A stretch of DNA of 11,484 bases from an uncultured bacterium (GCA_937928475.1 CALFVE010000174.1:1-11484); one strand, 5' to 3'; counted from the stretch's first letter, positions 1 through 7,033 are shown. Translations and numbers: made by a program. The notes: generated by a model from the sequence alone, not told the origin.

Positions 1-37
1 CCTACCCGGCAGCGCTCGCTAGCGCTCGCGCCGCCGA

Positions 38-57
38 CCTCCCCTCAGGAGGGGAGG
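38..57. repeat. Intergenic palindrome, 9-bp stem
   Basis: A perfect inverted repeat with arms CCTCCCCTC (38-46) and GAGGGGAGG (49-57) and a 2-nt loop. It resembles the CTCTCC/GGAGAG palindromes at 2502-2518 and 10834-10858, so it is probably one of a dispersed family of short intergenic palindromes. It lies downstream of the minus-strand DUF6807 gene and could end or stabilise that transcript, but no T-run follows on either strand. The preceding bases 11-30 are a near-perfect tandem duplication of AGCGCTCGC. Confidence 0.5.
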
Positions 58-80
58 GGGGACAAGATTGCCGGAGGCCA

Positions 81-95
81 GGGGCCTGTGGCCCC
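81..95 (-). terminator. Terminator-like hairpin after the DUF6807 gene
   Basis: Arms GGGGCC (81-86) and GGCCCC (90-95) form a 6-bp all-GC stem with a 3-nt loop, about 47 bp past the DUF6807 stop codon in the direction of transcription. No T-tract follows on the minus strand, so this is at best a U-less or processing hairpin. Assignment rests on position and stem only. Confidence 0.3.
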
Positions 96-141
96 CTCGT
101 GCCGATTCGGATGCCGTGCGCGGCGATCCCTCGAGGAGGCC

Positions 142-1302
142 TTACAGAGGCTCCACCCTCGGCGGGTAGGCGAAGTCGAGCCACTTCTGCGCCACCTTGC
201 CCTGCCGCACGTCGCCCTCGTGGAGATAGACGCGGAAGCGCCAACGCAGCGCTTGCCCGGCGGGCAGCGCATAGTCCCCGCGCACCGACCAGTCCCCGGT
301 GAAATCGTGCAGGCCCCAGCAGTTGGCGGTGAACAGCCCGTAGGAGCGCACGTGCCAGGGGGTGGGGTAGCGCAGATTGCGGGGATGGTCAAACAGGGCA
401 AGGCCGACCTGAGCCCCCTCGACGGTTCCGCTGTAGTCCACCCAGGGCGCGGGCTTGCCCCAGCACTCGGCCTCGCCGACCGCCCCGTAGGCGTTGACGA
501 TGCGCCCGCCGCGGGACTCCTCCAGGCTCTCGGCCACGCGCACGGAAAGCGTACCCGCTTCCTTGGTATCGCCGAAGAACACCCCGCCGTAGGCCGCGGT
601 CCAGGTAATCTCCCAGTCCATCACCCGCATGTGCGCGGGCAGGTGGTAAACGCGCAGACGCACCGCCTCGGCCAGCAGTTTCTCGCCTCGGGGCGATTCC
701 CAGTCGTTCAGGGCCGACAGTTCAGCGTAGACCGGCCCGGAGGAGAGCACGGCGCCGGAGCGAGGCACGGTGCGGGCGTGGCCCTCCAGTTCCGACCAGT
801 TGTCATAGCCGTTGACCGCGCCGTGGGCAAGGTACATTGACTTGTGGTGCGGATGGTCGGCGGGCGCGAGGTTAGTCATGCCCACGCCGCCGGGCCCCAG
901 CACCGGGTAGCAATAGGGTCGGGCCACTTCCGGCCTCACCACGTAACTGGTGAACAGGTGCTCGCCCAGGAAAAAGTCCCACTGCCCCTCGCCTCGCTGC
1001 ACCGTGGCTTGACCGGCGAAGTCGGCGTTCTGGGCGGCGGCCACGCGGTAGCGTCGGGTCTCGCCGGCGGCCAGGTGGGGCAGGATGAAGGTCATCGTCC
1101 CGCACAGTTCGGCGGTCGAGGGGCCGCAGCACTGGGCCGGGATGCGGCCGGTTACTTCGCCGGCGGCGTCGAGTTCCTCCAGCCAGTGGAGGCCCGCGCA
1201 CAGGCAGTCGCGGCAAGGCACGCGCACGATGGTATGCTCGCGGTCATGCGGTCCCGCGTGTACCTCGAAGAGGTGTCCTTCGGTGCAGCGGAAATCGCTC
1301 AT
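142..1302 (-). CDS. DUF6807 ('PmoA-like') family protein
   Basis: A 386-residue protein ending in TAA. The ATG at 1302 is preceded by a good Shine-Dalgarno, AGGAGTGAG, about 7 nt upstream. The family signature is clear: RPYCYPVLGPGG (128-139), then a DHPHHKSMYLAHGAVNG block (149-165) and TGDWSVRGDYALPAGQ (335-350). Family proteins usually lie beside Gfo/Idh/MocA oxidoreductases and sugar enzymes. Their beta-rich fold and conserved DHPHH histidines suggest carbohydrate binding or catalysis, but no reaction is established. Databases often call the family 'methane oxygenase PmoA'; nothing here resembles membrane methane monooxygenase. I see no signal peptide, so it is probably cytoplasmic. The N-terminal third is unusually cysteine-rich (C30, C33, C35, C58, C59, C67). 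It is the last gene of a minus-strand cluster, 24 bp after the URO-D gene, so co-transcription is likely. Confidence 0.85.
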   Translation of the reverse strand: MSDFRCTEGHLFEVHAGPHDREHTIVRVPCRDCLCAGLHWLEELDAAGEVTGRIPAQCCGPSTAELCGTMTFILPHLAAGETRRYRVAAAQNADFAGQATVQRGEGQWDFFLGEHLFTSYVVRPEVARPYCYPVLGPGGVGMTNLAPADHPHHKSMYLAHGAVNGYDNWSELEGHARTVPRSGAVLSSGPVYAELSALNDWESPRGEKLLAEAVRLRVYHLPAHMRVMDWEITWTAAYGGVFFGDTKEAGTLSVRVAESLEESRGGRIVNAYGAVGEAECWGKPAPWVDYSGTVEGAQVGLALFDHPRNLRYPTPWHVRSYGLFTANCWGLHDFTGDWSVRGDYALPAGQALRWRFRVYLHEGDVRQGKVAQKWLDFAYPPRVEPL

Positions 1303-1326
1303 GTAAACTCACTCCTAGGCGGATCC

Positions 1327-2472
1327 TCAGCCGCGCAGCGTACGGGCGGCGCGGGTGAGCATGCTCATCTTCTCGGGGTCGGTGTCGAGCGTCAAGGGAC
1401 TGCCGGTGCTGGCGATAAAACGAGGCCCGGCTTCTGCGTATTGCCGCTGCTGGTCGGCGGTGATCTCTGCCTCGGTGCCGTCGCGGACCAGGACGACATC
1501 GGTGTTGCCCAGCAGCACCTTCTCCGGCCCGATTTCTCGGCGGATGCGGGCCAGGTCAATGACGAAGCCTTTCTTGCTCTCCTCGAAGGAGAGGGCGTCG
1601 GCGGCACACTCGGCCAGCAACTCCAGCCGGCCCTCGATTCCGCCGCAATGGTAGTGGATGACCAGGAAGCCCATCTGCTTGAGCCCGGCGAGGAGGTCGC
1701 GCAGGAAAGGCCAGGCGAAGCGCCGGTAGTCCTCCGGGGAGATCAGGTCCGACCCGGAGAGACACTCCTCGATGAAGATGACCCGCAGGCCGGCCTCCCA
1801 GAGGGCGCGAGCATGCTCCAGAGAGTTGTGCAGGGAGCGGTGGGCGACCTCGAGCAGCAGTTCGGGTCGAGCGTGGAGGTTTTCCATCAGCCCGGTGAAG
1901 CCGAAGAGGCTGTAGTTGGCCCAGAAGGGCGAGCCGATCGCTCCCACCAGGCAGAACTCCCCCGCCAGCCTTTGTGCGAGAAGCCGCGGGAAGAGGTGCT
2001 GGCCGTCGTCGAGCCAGTCTTCGGCTCGGCGCAGGGGCAAACGCTCGCGGATCTGCTCCACCGTGCGCGGCGCGTCTCGTCGCTCCCATTCGCCGACCGC
2101 CGGGCTCGGCTTGGCGAGCAGGTCGTGGGGCTCGGTCGCGCCGGGAGCATACCAGAGGCAGCGGTGGGGCGAGCAGACCACGCGGGCGCCCTCCACTTGA
2201 GCGCGGCCAGGTCCCAGGCCGATCCAGCCCCAGGCGGGCGGATCGCTGACGCTGCGCCAGGTGCGGCAGAGGGCCTCCATGCGGATCTCGAGGTCTTCCG
2301 CAAAGGTCAGCTGCAACTCGCCAGCCGCTCCCGCCCGCTCCCGGTAGACCTCGACCAGGCGGCGGCGATGCTGGGCCGCCCAGTAGAGGCTGGGGTACAG
2401 CGGGGCGGCGGGCACGGGCAGATCGGTGCTGCCGGTGAGGGCGCGGGCTAGGAGAAAATCGCCGTTGCTCAT
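1327..2472 (-). CDS. Uroporphyrinogen decarboxylase (URO-D) family protein, divergent
   Basis: A 381-residue protein with the C-terminal half of the URO-D/MtaA superfamily: a barrel strand VIFIEE (231-236), SPEDYRRFAWPFLRDLLAGLK (245-265), VIHYHCGG (271-278), and KVLLGNTD (318-325) just before the end. This differs from true HemE. In related corrinoid methyltransferases zinc is held by H-x-C plus a distal Cys. Here the local motif is HYHC (273-276) and I see no matching distal Cys near ASTGSPL (354-360), so zinc binding is possible but unproven. URO-D-like proteins next to Gfo/Idh genes in these phyla are functionally uncharacterised. I chose ATG 2472 because homology begins there. An in-frame ATG at 2559 would add 29 low-complexity residues encoded across an intergenic palindrome. 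The SD before 2472 is weak. It sits between the Gfo/Idh gene (124-bp gap) and DUF6807 (24-bp gap). Confidence 0.8.
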   Translation of the reverse strand: MSNGDFLLARALTGSTDLPVPAAPLYPSLYWAAQHRRRLVEVYRERAGAAGELQLTFAEDLEIRMEALCRTWRSVSDPPAWGWIGLGPGRAQVEGARVVCSPHRCLWYAPGATEPHDLLAKPSPAVGEWERRDAPRTVEQIRERLPLRRAEDWLDDGQHLFPRLLAQRLAGEFCLVGAIGSPFWANYSLFGFTGLMENLHARPELLLEVAHRSLHNSLEHARALWEAGLRVIFIEECLSGSDLISPEDYRRFAWPFLRDLLAGLKQMGFLVIHYHCGGIEGRLELLAECAADALSFEESKKGFVIDLARIRREIGPEKVLLGNTDVVLVRDGTEAEITADQQRQYAEAGPRFIASTGSPLTLDTDPEKMSMLTRAARTLRG

Positions 2473-2501
2473 GACGGTAGCGCGAGCCTCGCCACCGGCC
2501 G

Positions 2502-2518
2502 CTCTCCTGGCAGGAGAG
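2502..2518. repeat. Intergenic palindrome CTCTCCTG-G-CAGGAGAG
   Basis: A perfect 8-bp inverted repeat with a 1-nt loop, in the 124-bp gap between the Gfo/Idh and URO-D genes. The core CTCTCCTGnCAGGAGAG is shared with the longer palindrome at 10834-10858, which marks both as copies of one dispersed element. It lies within a transcribed intergenic gap, where such elements can tune mRNA decay. Confidence 0.65.
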
Positions 2519-2596
2519 GGGAGCGAGGCGCCGCCAGCTGCGGCGGGTTGGCTAGCCACGGCCCGGCCGCGGACGGCGGGGCAGGGAGAGCGCGGC

Positions 2597-3613
2597 TTAG
2601 CAGGTCTTCACCTCCACCCGCTTGCCCTTGCGGCTACTCTCCATCGCCGCGAAGACCATGGCCAGGGACTTGAGATTGTCGTGGCACTCGGTCTGCGGGA
2701 TTTTGCCGGTGCGCAGGAAGGTCAGCATCTCCCGCAAAGCGCCGTGCATAGCGAAGTGCTTCAGACGCGGCGCGGGGGGCCGAAGGTCCTTGAGCGGGCG
2801 CGAGAAGCCGGTAGAGCCCGCCACTACCTGCCCCCACGGCTCGCGGTCGTTTTCATAAAGCACCGTGCCCCGGTCGCCGATGAGCCGCCAGTTGCCGTTC
2901 CAACTGGTGGGACAGCCCTCGGCGCACCAGGAGCCGCGGTAGGTGAAGATGACGCCGTTCGTCATCTCGAAAATGGCGCTGGCCGCCACGTCCCCTCGAT
3001 ACCAGGAGCCGTGGGGATTGAACTCTCGGCAGTAGACGTTGACCGGATCCGTGCCGGTGAGGAAACGGGCCAGGTCGAAGTGATGGATGGCCATGTCCAG
3101 AATCAGCGGGCTTTCCATCTCCTCGCGGAAGCCTCCGAAATGGGCGCCGAGGTAAAAGTCGCAGTTGACGGTGGTGAGCACGCCGATCTTGCCGCCGCGG
3201 ACCAGGCGCTGGAGTTGATCGTGCTTGGCGTCCCAGCGGCGGGACTGGCTGACCATGTACATCCGCCCGGTCTCCTCGGCGGTGCGGACCATCCGGCGGG
3301 CTTCGGCCATGCTGGCGGCCATCGGCTTTTCGCCGATGACGTGGCAGCCGGCCTGGAGCGCGGCACAGGTCACCGCGCAGTGCGCCTCAGGGACGGTCAA
3401 GTCCACCACGAAGTCGGGCTGGTACTTGTCCAAGGCCGCGGCGAGGTCGTCAGTAGCCTCCGCTTCCAGATTGAAGCGCTGGACGGCCTGCTGAGCGCGC
3501 TCCAGATCGAGGTCTACCACGGCCTGGATGCGCACCTTTTCGGCCTGGAGCGCAGGGAACCAGGCGCCGGAGATGCCGCCGGCGCCGACGACGATACATC
3601 GTTCTTTAGCCAT
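2597..3613 (-). CDS. Gfo/Idh/MocA family NAD(P)-dependent oxidoreductase
   Basis: A 338-residue protein of normal family length. The N-terminal Rossmann fold starts with IVVGAGGIS (7-15) and has AVVDLDLERA (31-40), whose acidic residue after the second strand suggests NAD preference. The family EKP motif is at 95-97, its Lys being the usual catalytic base, and ILDMAIHHFDLARFLTG (171-187) is the conserved C-terminal-domain helix with D173 and H177. These enzymes oxidise or reduce a hydroxyl on sugars, inositols or related polyols; the substrate cannot be read from sequence. ATG 3613 is chosen because the GAGGIS fold begins right after it and GGGAG lies about 8 nt upstream. The in-frame ATG at 3754 would add 47 Pro/Arg/Ala-rich residues unlike the family. 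It is the first gene of the minus-strand cluster, and the 815-bp gap upstream should hold its promoter, which I cannot identify. Confidence 0.92.
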   Translation of the reverse strand: MAKERCIVVGAGGISGAWFPALQAEKVRIQAVVDLDLERAQQAVQRFNLEAEATDDLAAALDKYQPDFVVDLTVPEAHCAVTCAALQAGCHVIGEKPMAASMAEARRMVRTAEETGRMYMVSQSRRWDAKHDQLQRLVRGGKIGVLTTVNCDFYLGAHFGGFREEMESPLILDMAIHHFDLARFLTGTDPVNVYCREFNPHGSWYRGDVAASAIFEMTNGVIFTYRGSWCAEGCPTSWNGNWRLIGDRGTVLYENDREPWGQVVAGSTGFSRPLKDLRPPAPRLKHFAMHGALREMLTFLRTGKIPQTECHDNLKSLAMVFAAMESSRKGKRVEVKTC

Positions 3614-3852
3614 GCTAAGACTCCCGTGCGGTGCCACCGCAACGCCGGGCGCCGCGGTCGGCGTGGGTGTGACCCTACGCGGCGGCGGCCCGGCGGCCTG
3701 CTGTTTCTGACGCGAAGCGTTTCGCTTTGCCGATGCCAAGGACCTCCCCGGCAAAACCCGGAGGCGCGAGACTCCCCCGGGGGCTTTCCCGTAGTCAGGT
3801 TTCTTTGGGTGTACCTGGGGGAACCGACCGCCGGCCCAGAGGGCGCGACAGC

Positions 3853-3876
3853 GCGCCTCGCCGAGGCGCCGCCTCG
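3853..3876. repeat. Two mutually exclusive hairpins
   Basis: GCGCCTCG (3853-3860) pairs with CGAGGCGC (3862-3869). The latter segment can instead pair through CGAGGC (3862-3867) with GCCTCG (3871-3876). The two structures cannot form together, an attenuator-like geometry. At this GC content chance is a serious alternative. Confidence 0.3.
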
Positions 3877-4147
3877 GGTTTGCCCTGAGGTACTACGTGG
3901 CCGGCTACGCCGAAGGTCCCGCCTGGATGACCACCGTGGCGGGCACCCGGGAGGTACGGGTGGCGTCGGTGCTCATGTGTCTGTCTGTGGTGGGCATCGT
4001 GCGCAAGTTTTCCCGGGAGGGTGGCGAAGGCCGAATTAAGCACGGGGGTTCCGCCGCGGCCAGTCTGCGTGCGGGGTTTCTCTGCGGGACCGGCTATCAG
4101 GCGGTAAGTCCGGCGTCACCGCGTGCCCGGGCGCCCTGCTTGTTTCG

Positions 4148-4196
4148 CAGCGTGCGCGCGGGCTGCCCTTCGGGCTGCTCTTGTGCGCGCGTGCAG
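4148..4196. repeat. Long imperfect stem-loop
   Basis: Bases 4150-4160 pair with 4084+100 to 4194 (that is, 4184-4194): GCGTGCGCGCG against TGCGCGCGTGC, with eight Watson-Crick and three G.T pairs. C4148-G4196 closes the helix beyond one A.A mismatch. The loop contains a small GCCC-TTC-GGGC hairpin (4165-4175). Transcribed on either strand it would be very stable, but there is no T-run, so it is not a standard terminator. Function is unknown. Confidence 0.35.
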
Positions 4197-4241
4197 AGGG
4201 GCACTTGGGCGAGGGGAGCGAGACGTCGCCCGTTTCAAGGG

Positions 4242-4288
4242 GTGAGATTATCGCTGAACTGTGCGGGGGTGACATTATCGCTGAATTG
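4242..4288. repeat. Two tandem 20-bp repeats upstream of the aldolase promoter
   Basis: Copy 1 (4242-4261) and copy 2 (4269-4288) match at 18 of 20 positions around the core ATTATCGCTGAA, starting 27 bp apart. Both are preceded by a G-run. They lie 23 bp upstream of the -35 element at 4311, centred near -95 and -68 from the predicted start, where activators often bind. An alternative is a leftover end of an IS21-type element, whose termini carry multiple direct repeats; from memory some have a similar core, but no transposase remains here. Confidence 0.6.
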
Positions 4289-4298
4289 CAGCACAGTT
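4257..4298. repeat. 8-bp inverted repeat flanking the second tandem copy
   Basis: AACTGTGC (4257-4264) and GCACAGTT (4291-4298) are exact reverse complements with 26 bp between them. Copy 2 of the 20-bp repeat lies entirely inside. The arrangement could be a regulator site or the edge of a mobile-element remnant. Confidence 0.45.
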
Positions 4299-4310
4299 GG
4301 GCTTCCAGGA

Positions 4311-4339
4311 TTGACCTCCTGCGCAGAGTAGGCTATCAT
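4311..4339 (+). promoter_or_regulatory. Sigma-70 promoter for the aldolase gene
   Basis: -35 TTGACC (4311-4316), 17-bp spacer, -10 TATCAT (4334-4339): each hexamer matches the consensus at five of six positions. Transcription should begin near 4346, giving a leader of about 80 nt before ATG 4429. It is directly preceded by the tandem repeats at 4242-4288. Confidence 0.7.
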
Positions 4340-4428
4340 GCCTGCCGTCGCCGTGACCCCAAGCCGGCTTGCCTGGCCGCGTTCGCCGGGATCGGGTGCC
4401 CCGCTATTCTCTGAAGGAGTGAATCTAG

Positions 4429-5409
4429 ATGCCGCTTGTGACCAGCTACGAAGTCCTGCCCGCCGCTCTGGAGGGCGGCTATGCCGTTGGCGCCTTCAAT
4501 GCCAACAATCTCGAGTCCGTCAAGGCCGTCATCGAGGCCTGCGCCGAGAAGGAAGCGCCGGTCATCCTGCAAGTCAGCCAGGGGGCGATCCAGTACGCCG
4601 GCCTGGAGGAAGCCGCGGGGATGGTCAAGACCGTCGCGGAGAAGGTGAGCATTCCGGTGGTGCTCCACCTCGACCACGGCACCTCCTGGGAGCAGAACGT
4701 GCAGTGCCTGCGCGCCGGCTTCACCTCCCTGATGTACGACGGCTCCAAGGAGCCCTTTGAGGTCAACGTGGAGAACACCGCCAGCATCGTGCGCATGGGG
4801 CACGCCTGCGGGATTCCCGTGGAGGCGGAACTGGGGATCATCCCCAAGGTGGAGGAGTTCCTCACCACTGAGCAGTTGCGCCCGCTGACGGCAGGGGAAG
4901 TAGACAACATCAACGAGCTGCTCACGGAGGAACAGATCGCCCAGTTGCGCTCGAAGATGACGGATATTGACCAGGCGGCGGAGTTCGTGGAGCGCACCAA
5001 GTGCGACAGCCTGGCGGTAGCGGTGGGCAACATCCACGGGGTGCCCGGCAAGGGTTCGCAGATTGACTTTGAGCACCTGGCCAGGCTGAAGGAGGCCACC
5101 GGCATTCCCCTGGTACTGCACGGCTCCTCGGGCACGCCCGATGACCAACTCAAGCGGGCCATCAGCATGGGCCTGAGCAAGATCAATGTAGCCACGGAAC
5201 TGTCGCGGGCCTTCATTCAGGGGATCGCGGAGTCCCTCCAGAAGAACCCGGAGGAGAAGGACTTCCGCAAGGTGTTGGGGCCGGGAATGCAGAAGATCAA
5301 GGAGCACGTCTTCCATTACATTGACCTGTTCGGCTGCGAGGGCAAGGCGGCGGGCGCGGCCCTAGCGGGCCCGCGGGCCGCCAAGATCACGAAAGAATCG
5401 CCGGAGTAA
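4429..5409 (+). CDS. fba: Class II (zinc) ketose-bisphosphate aldolase, fructose-bisphosphate aldolase-like
   Basis: A 326-residue protein with start ATG after AAGGAGTGA (4414-4422). It reversibly cleaves a ketose (bis)phosphate to dihydroxyacetone phosphate and an aldehyde, using Zn. Visible landmarks are N-terminal YAVGAFNANN (18-27), VVLHLDHGTS (77-86) with catalytic D82 and zinc ligand H83, VEAELG (131-136) with E134, GNIHG (200-204) with zinc ligand H203, LHGSSG (230-235) with ligand H231, and the phosphate loop INVATEL (252-258). The loop between ELG and H203 is odd. The usual GGxEDG sequence is missing and about 20 extra, acidic residues are present (137-178). This segment covers the mobile active-site loop, so substrate range may differ from canonical FbaA/GatY. 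It is first of a likely pair with the transaldolase-family gene 193 bp downstream. Confidence 0.93.
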   Translation: MPLVTSYEVLPAALEGGYAVGAFNANNLESVKAVIEACAEKEAPVILQVSQGAIQYAGLEEAAGMVKTVAEKVSIPVVLHLDHGTSWEQNVQCLRAGFTSLMYDGSKEPFEVNVENTASIVRMGHACGIPVEAELGIIPKVEEFLTTEQLRPLTAGEVDNINELLTEEQIAQLRSKMTDIDQAAEFVERTKCDSLAVAVGNIHGVPGKGSQIDFEHLARLKEATGIPLVLHGSSGTPDDQLKRAISMGLSKINVATELSRAFIQGIAESLQKNPEEKDFRKVLGPGMQKIKEHVFHYIDLFGCEGKAAGAALAGPRAAKITKESPE

Positions 5410-5602
5410 CCTCGCTTCGCGCCCCGTCTTGTTCTCACCGGAGCGGCTGTCCGTCTTGGTCTTACGTGAGCGGAGGCCGTCCTGGAGGGCGTCTGCCTAG
5501 CCCTTCGCGTCTTGCGGGGGGAGGGTGGAGAGGTACCGAAGACACGCTCGCGAGAGCGGCAGGGCTCAGAAACCCTCGCAGGGAAGCAAGGAGACTATCC
5601 CC
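5410..5602 (+). other. Spacer between aldolase and transaldolase-family genes
   Basis: 193 bp with no gene. Near its end CGCTC-GCGA-GAGCG (5545-5558) is a hairpin with a GNRA-type tetraloop, and a 4-bp stem AGGG/CCCT follows at about 5561-5576. These precede the SD of the next gene by 10-45 nt and could form a structured 5' leader. The pattern matches no riboswitch I recognise. I see no convincing terminator after the aldolase, so read-through into the next gene is plausible. Confidence 0.35.
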
Positions 5603-7033
5603 ATGACTGACGAGAGCATTCGCATTGTTCACGACCTGATCCTGGGCACGCCCTCTGCGCAGTTCGCCCAGCACCAGCAGGAGTGGCGACAGGAACTCAC
5701 CCGTGAATATCCCTCGGCTGACCACGCCCGCCAGGCGGAGATCGCGGAGATGCTGGCGGCCAATGCCGTGGATATGCGCTCGGTGCTGGCCGACTGGCGA
5801 CTGAAGTGCTGGGAGAAGCATCCCCACTCCGAGGCGTGTGCGGTGGTGAGCGAGGAGACCCTCGCCGCCCTGGCCGAGGCGAATCTGGCCACCCTGTGCG
5901 AGTGGGGCCGCAGTGACCTGGCGGAGCAGGCGGAGCAGGAGATCACGGCGATTGCCTCCTCCAACCTGGCGCGGCTGACTCGGATGACCTTCCGGGGGGA
6001 GACCAACACCTACTGGGGCAATGACTACGCGGCGCACCTGCGGGAGGCGATGCGCCGGGGCGCGGCGCTGGTCACCACCAACCCGGTGCTGGTCAACACC
6101 GCTCGCAAGGAGCAGCCGGAGTACTGGACGCCGGTGCGGGACCAGTTGCGCGCGGCGCACCCCGACTTTGGCCCGGTGGACCTGGCGTATGCCATGACCA
6201 TCCAGGTGGTAGTGGCCAATGCCCGGCTGCTGCGGCCGATCTGGGAAATCACCGAGGGGCGCATCGGCTATGTCAGCCTGCAACTGTCGCCAGAATGCGC
6301 GACCGACGCCGAGCAGATGATCAGCCAGGCGGCCTGGGTCTACGAGCGCCTGGAGCAGGAACTGGGCGGCAGGCCTAACACGGTGTTCAAGGTCCCGGGC
6401 ACCCGGGCGGGGCTGGACGTGGCCGGGGAACTGACCGGGCGCGGGATCGGCGTCAACATCACGGTCAATTTTTCCCTGCCTCAGCAGATTGCGTTCGCGG
6501 GAGTTATCGAGAAGCACAGCACCGCAAACGTGAGTTTCCGCACTCAGATGGACGGGCGGCTGGATGATCCGGTCGGGGAGGAACTGCGCGACGCGGGCCT
6601 CTCGGACTGGGAGGAAGTGAAGAAGTGGGCCACGACGCTGATCCGGCAGCGGGAGTACCGGATGCTGTGCAAGGAGCCGCAAGCGGGCGGGGTCGGCTTC
6701 AAGAAGGCTTTCCCCCTCCCGGCGGCCGGGCGCGGGCCGTGGAACATCCTGCGCTCGATTCACAATGAGCCGGAGGTGCCGACCTTCGTCACCGTTTTCC
6801 CCGACCGGCAGCGGGAGTTTGACTCCGAGCCGCGTACACTGGACCCGCGCGGCATGTGGGCCGAGGCGCCGGAGGGTTACCGGGACAAACTCTGGAAGAG
6901 CCGCCTGTTCCGGCAGGCCTACGAACCCGATGGCCTTACTGTGGGAGAATTCGATACCTTCCTGCCGACGGTGCGGACACTGACGCAGTTCTGCGAAAGT
7001 TACCAGGAGTTCCTGGGCTGGGTGGCGGGGTAG
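5603..7033 (+). CDS. Large divergent transaldolase-family protein
   Basis: A 476-residue protein; ordinary transaldolases have about 220-390. ATG 5603 follows AAGGAG (5588-5593) by 9 nt. The first 130 residues are helical, of unknown role. The transaldolase barrel then shows WGNDYA (138-143, D141 a candidate for the first-strand Asp), LVTTNPVL (156-163), VFKVPGTRAGLD (261-272) with Schiff-base lysine K263, GIGVNITVNFS (281-291), and GRL (318-320) near the usual phosphate-binding Arg (R319). Where transaldolases have Glu in 'SxEVD', this protein reads VSLQLSP, placing Gln227 there. Fructose-6-phosphate aldolase also uses Gln at this position, so aldol cleavage rather than transfer is possible. 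Residues from about 380 form an extra C-terminal segment. It follows the aldolase on the same strand, so they may act on related sugar phosphates. Confidence 0.82.
   Translation: MTDESIRIVHDLILGTPSAQFAQHQQEWRQELTREYPSADHARQAEIAEMLAANAVDMRSVLADWRLKCWEKHPHSEACAVVSEETLAALAEANLATLCEWGRSDLAEQAEQEITAIASSNLARLTRMTFRGETNTYWGNDYAAHLREAMRRGAALVTTNPVLVNTARKEQPEYWTPVRDQLRAAHPDFGPVDLAYAMTIQVVVANARLLRPIWEITEGRIGYVSLQLSPECATDAEQMISQAAWVYERLEQELGGRPNTVFKVPGTRAGLDVAGELTGRGIGVNITVNFSLPQQIAFAGVIEKHSTANVSFRTQMDGRLDDPVGEELRDAGLSDWEEVKKWATTLIRQREYRMLCKEPQAGGVGFKKAFPLPAAGRGPWNILRSIHNEPEVPTFVTVFPDRQREFDSEPRTLDPRGMWAEAPEGYRDKLWKSRLFRQAYEPDGLTVGEFDTFLPTVRTLTQFCESYQEFLGWVAG

Larger units (their letters stand above)
3614..4241. 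other. Long divergent intergenic region, no convincing gene
   Basis: This stretch separates the minus-strand Gfo/Idh gene from the plus-strand aldolase promoter region. Reading frames are open on both strands, as expected at this GC content, but none has a recognisable motif or a start with a good SD. It holds many short inverted repeats: GCGAA/TTCGC around 3712-3725, CCCCCGGGGG at 3774-3783, nested hairpins at 3853-3876 and a long stem at 4148-4196. A plus frame from GTG 3897 encodes a hydrophobic patch (VLMCLSVVGIV) but resembles nothing I know. I see no tRNA or known riboswitch. Confidence 0.4.

Noticed and set aside
142..1302. Methane monooxygenase subunit (PmoA)
   Set aside because: The DUF6807 family carries that name in databases, but the protein has no membrane segments or copper-site pattern and sits with sugar-type genes.
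1327..2472. HemE, haem biosynthesis uroporphyrinogen decarboxylase
   Set aside because: Neither this protein nor the one at 9687-10787 shows the HemE N-terminal Arg/Asp motifs, and the context is catabolic.
3614..3754. N-terminal extension of the Gfo/Idh protein to ATG 3754
   Set aside because: The added 47 residues are low-complexity, the Rossmann motif starts right after ATG 3613, and an SD precedes 3613. The same logic excludes the extensions to 2559 and 10907.
88..4039. Very long plus-strand open frames (88-840, 844-2451, 2426-4039) opposite the minus-strand cluster
   Set aside because: They are antisense to three genes with clear family motifs, show no domain of their own and are typical open antisense frames in GC-rich DNA.
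4336..6763. Minus-strand frames of 326 and 433 codons (4336-5316, 5462-6763)
   Set aside because: They lie opposite the aldolase and the transaldolase-family gene, both well supported by motifs and SD sites; the antisense products are His/Arg/Gly-rich with no recognisable fold.
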